This document shows positions 62,005 through 64,000 of a stretch of DNA of 64,000 nucleotides, one piece after another. The translations under genes were made by a program, and so were the position numbers. Each line of letters starts with the position of its first letter. Position 1 is the first letter of the stretch. Source of the DNA: Corynebacterium pseudogenitalium (GTDB lineage Bacteria > Actinomycetota > Actinomycetes > Mycobacteriales > Mycobacteriaceae); NCBI RefSeq assembly GCF_024453815.1, contig NZ_CP072934.1, positions 310,001 through 374,000 of the forward strand, written 5' to 3'. The notes below the pieces were generated by a model that did no database searches, was not told the origin of the DNA, and saw only the letters and a list, made by a program, of their open reading frames with translations.

Positions 62005-63021
62005 ATGACCAACGGCATAACACCGTCACCACGCCATGGATTTCGCATGGACCTAGGCGACGACGCCCTCACCGAGCGTGTTACGAAGGGCATGGGCGAC
62101 GTTGAAACGCTGCTCAGGGAACGCCTCCAACAAGGTGAAGCGTTCATTACCGACAAAGTGATGCACCTAGCAGTCGCTGGCGGCAAACGCTTTCGTCCCC
62201 TCGTGGCGCTGCTCTGCAGCGAGTTCGGCCCCAACCCGGGCGCCACCAACGTCATCAAAGGCGCCACCACCACCGAGATGGTGCACCTGGCCACCCTCTA
62301 CCACGACGACGTCATGGACGAAGCCGAGAAGCGCCGCGGCGTCGACTCCGCCAACATGCGGTGGAACAACACCGTCGCCATCCTTGCTGGCGACATCTTG
62401 TTCGCACACGCCTCCCGCCTCATGAGCGAAATCGACACCGACACCGTCGCCCACTTCGCCGACACCTTCCAGGGCCTGGTCACCGGCCAAATGCGCGAGA
62501 CAGTCGGCGCCCAGGGGGAGGACCCAGTCGAGCACTACCTCAAAGTTATCGACGGCAAAACCGCCGTCCTCATCGCGTCCGCGGCTTACCTCGGCTCGCT
62601 GCACTCCGGGGCGTCGCGCGACATCGTCGAGAGCTGCTCCCGAATGGGCAGCGCCATCGGCATGATCTTCCAGATCGTCGACGACATCATCGACATCTAC
62701 TCCGACAGCGCCCAGTCCGGGAAAACCCCAGGCACCGACCTCCGCGAAGGCGTGTTTACCCTCCCCGTGCTGTACGCGCTCGAAGAGGACTCGCCCGCGG
62801 CAGAGGAGCTTCGTAGCCTCCTCACTGGCCCACTCGAAAACGACGCCGACGTCGAACGGGCCATCACTCTGCTCGGCCAGACGCAAGGGCGCCAACGCTC
62901 CCTCGCCACCGTGCACGAGTATCTCGACATCGTCGAGCGCGAACTCGACTTCCTTCCCGACGGCCCCGCAAACCAAGCACTGCGGCAGGTCTCCGTGTAC
63001 GCTATCGAACGCGTCGGATAG
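62005..63021 (+). CDS. All-trans polyprenyl diphosphate synthase
   Basis: 338 residues. First Asp-rich motif LYHDDVMDEAEKRRG and second IVDDIIDIYSD; GGKRFRPLVALL binds IPP. It makes the C40-C45 side chain donor used by MenA. Gene names ispB/hepT/grcC are used for relatives. Confidence 0.92.
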   Translation: MTNGITPSPRHGFRMDLGDDALTERVTKGMGDVETLLRERLQQGEAFITDKVMHLAVAGGKRFRPLVALLCSEFGPNPGATNVIKGATTTEMVHLATLYHDDVMDEAEKRRGVDSANMRWNNTVAILAGDILFAHASRLMSEIDTDTVAHFADTFQGLVTGQMRETVGAQGEDPVEHYLKVIDGKTAVLIASAAYLGSLHSGASRDIVESCSRMGSAIGMIFQIVDDIIDIYSDSAQSGKTPGTDLREGVFTLPVLYALEEDSPAAEELRSLLTGPLENDADVERAITLLGQTQGRQRSLATVHEYLDIVERELDFLPDGPANQALRQVSVYAIERVG

Positions 63022-63050
63022 CGGTGGGATATGCCCTCTGTGCACGCGAT

Positions 63051-63081
63051 TTGCCTTATCGCGGGTGCGTTGATGTAAAGT
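63051..63081 (+). promoter_or_regulatory. Candidate promoter of tRNA-Tyr
   Basis: TTGCCT at 63051-63056 and TAAAGT at 63076-63081 with a 19-bp spacer, 22 bp ahead of the tRNA. Confidence 0.45.
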
Positions 63082-63103
63082 AGTCCACGCACTTACGGTG
63101 CAT

Positions 63104-63186
63104 GCCAGGTTGTCCGAGTGGCCAAAGGAAGCGGACTGTAAATCCGCCGGCGTACGCCTTCAGAAGTTCGAATCTTCTACCTGGCA
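63104..63186 (+). tRNA. tRNA-Tyr (GTA)
   Basis: Acceptor GCCAGGT pairs with ACCTGGC. Anticodon GTA in GGACTGTAAATCC, long variable arm typical of type II tRNAs, T-loop TTCGAAT. CCA is not encoded. Confidence 0.95.
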
Positions 63187-63192
63187 CCGCAA

Positions 63193-63229
63193 GCCCGTCT
63201 CTCACAGAACGTGAGGGGCGGGCATTTTT
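63193..63229 (+). terminator. Terminator after tRNA-Tyr
   Basis: GCCCGTCTCTCAC and GTGAGGGGCGGGC form a GC-rich stem (with G-T pairs) around AGAAC, followed by ATTTTTC. Confidence 0.85.
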
Positions 63230-63295
63230 CATGTTGTAGTGACGCGTTATAGCGTGCACGAAGAAGGCGTCGAAAAGCTATTGCTACCTGGCGAT

Positions 63296-63325
63296 TTGCG
63301 TTCAATGATAGAACCGGGTTAGTCT
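63296..63325 (+). promoter_or_regulatory. Candidate promoter of the Thr-Met-Trp tRNA genes
   Basis: TTGCGT (63296-63301), 18-bp spacer, TAGTCT (63320-63325), 59 bp before tRNA-Thr. Confidence 0.5.
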
Positions 63326-63384
63326 TTCAAAGGCTTCAACGGAGCGGACACACCAAAACGGTGAGTTCACAACATAGAGGCTGT

Positions 63385-63457
63385 GCCCCCTTAGCTCAGT
63401 CGGCAGAGCGTTTCCATGGTAAGGAAAAGGTCGTCAGTTCGATTCTGACAGGGGGCT
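63385..63457 (+). tRNA. tRNA-Thr (GGT)
   Basis: Acceptor GCCCCCT/AGGGGGC; anticodon GGT in TTTCCATGGTAAGGAAA; T-arm GTTCGATTC. Confidence 0.95.
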
Positions 63458-63493
63458 CTGTTGTTTGTATGGCCCTCGTGGCGGCAAACACAT

Positions 63494-63565
63494 GGCGGTG
63501 TAGCTCAGTGGTAGAGCAAGCGACTCATAATCGCTGTGTCGCGAGTTCAATTCTCGCCATCGCTA
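63494..63565 (+). tRNA. tRNA-Met (CAT)
   Basis: Acceptor GGCGGTG with CATCGCT (one terminal G-U and one internal G-U pair). Anticodon CAT in GCGACTCATAATCGC; T-arm GTTCAATTC. Likely elongator Met, because the first acceptor pair is not the mismatch typical of initiators. Confidence 0.93.
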
Positions 63566-63576
63566 CTCACCTCAAA

Positions 63577-63596
63577 ACGGGAAACGCGTTTCCCGT
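63577..63596. repeat. 20-bp palindrome between tRNA-Met and tRNA-Trp
   Basis: ACGGGAAACGCGTTTCCCGT is a perfect palindrome. It may act as a processing or attenuation hairpin; there is no T-run. Confidence 0.6.
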
Positions 63597-63628
63597 GGTA
63601 GGGTTAGGAGCACTGTTCACAGTGTCCT

Positions 63629-63701
63629 AGGGGCGTGGCGCAATTGGTAGCGCAACGGTCTCCAAAACCGTAGGTTGCAGGTTCGAGTCCTGTCGCCCCT
63701 G
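63629..63701 (+). tRNA. tRNA-Trp (CCA)
   Basis: Acceptor AGGGGCG/CGCCCCT; anticodon CCA in CGGTCTCCAAAACCG; T-arm GTTCGAGTC. The 3' CCA is encoded at 63702-63704. It sits just before secE, the usual actinobacterial order. Confidence 0.96.
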
Positions 63702-63728
63702 CCAAAACTTGTAGTTAGAGGAGTTCTT

Positions 63729-64000
63729 TTGACTAATCCGCAAGAACACAACCCAGCACAGCCCACCGGCAAGCGCCAGCTGCGCGGGGTTTCCTCTGTT
63801 TCATCCGCTTCCTACGAAGAGAAGCACGCGCCCGCCAAGCAGGAAGAGGACCGCGAAGAATCCCTCGGCGGCGGCCCAGGTGCGTTCCCGGGCGAAGTCG
63901 TCCAGGAAATGCGCAAAGTCATCTGGCCAACCGGAAACCAGATGCTCAACTACACCCTCGTCGTATTCGCATTCCTCATCGTGCTCACCGCACTCGTGTG
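63729..64000 (+). CDS. secE: Preprotein translocase subunit SecE (5' part)
   Basis: Starts at TTG 63729, 5 nt after TAGAGGAG. The charged N-terminal extension (TNPQEHNPAQPTGKRQLRG) is followed by the SecE signature GEVVQEMRKVIWPTGNQMLNYTLVVFAFLIVLTAL. The gene runs off the window before its stop. nusG would be expected next. Confidence 0.95.
   Translation, partial: MTNPQEHNPAQPTGKRQLRGVSSVSSASYEEKHAPAKQEEDREESLGGGPGAFPGEVVQEMRKVIWPTGNQMLNYTLVVFAFLIVLTALV

Noticed and set aside
63361..63630. 89-codon open frame over the tRNA genes
   Set aside because: It lies across tRNA-Thr and tRNA-Met, which are certain.

Overview
The window is from a Corynebacterium-type actinobacterium. Supporting signs are moderately high GC, DtxR-like 19-bp iron boxes, an McbR-like box before metQNI, an MgtA-type mannosyltransferase beside menD, mycothiol-type arsenate detoxification genes, an IS1249-like element, and a menaquinone gene cluster leading into tRNA genes and secE. 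All calls come from reading the sequence; no database search was run.

Region 1 (about 1-28,990) is an accessory, rearranged region. In order it holds: an ATPase/inactive-exonuclease/BRCT protein next to a HEPN Abi-like gene; a complete IS1249-like element with an 8-bp target duplication; small ORFs and a decayed copy of a surface-protein gene; a large cutinase-VWA-PKD surface protein; a structured-RNA candidate with a strong terminator; two convergent surface-protein genes, each behind a DtxR-like box (one an HtaA-type domain fused to collagen-like repeats); an ImmA/IrrE plus DUF4411 toxin-antitoxin-like pair; frameshifted phage scaffold and capsid genes; a TetR/MFS efflux pair; IS21 and IS3 remnants; a HigBA-type pair; a Type ISP restriction-modification gene split at an 11-bp G tract; an Abi_2 gene broken by one in-frame stop; and an array of hairpin repeats.

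Region 2 (about 28,990-64,000) is mostly intact, compact core genome. Menaquinone genes menA, menE, menB, menC, menD, menG, a menJ-like reductase and a polyprenyl diphosphate synthase are interleaved with other modules: a sugar ABC transporter, an AEC transporter, arsR-ACR3-arsC, metQNI, a DnaQ-BRCT exonuclease protein, a LiaRS-like two-component system with an ABC exporter, feoABC, a DASS carboxylate transporter and mgtA. The window ends with tRNA-Tyr, -Thr, -Met and -Trp and the start of secE.

The men genes together cover most of the route from isochorismate to methylated, partly saturated menaquinone; menF and menH are not seen here. Iron appears as a common theme: three DtxR-like boxes precede the two surface-protein genes and feoABC. 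The best candidates for new biology are the phase-variable Type ISP locus, the ATPase/pseudo-exonuclease/BRCT protein paired with a HEPN gene, the cutinase-VWA protein, the HtaA-collagen fusion, and several unexplained palindromes and dispersed repeats.
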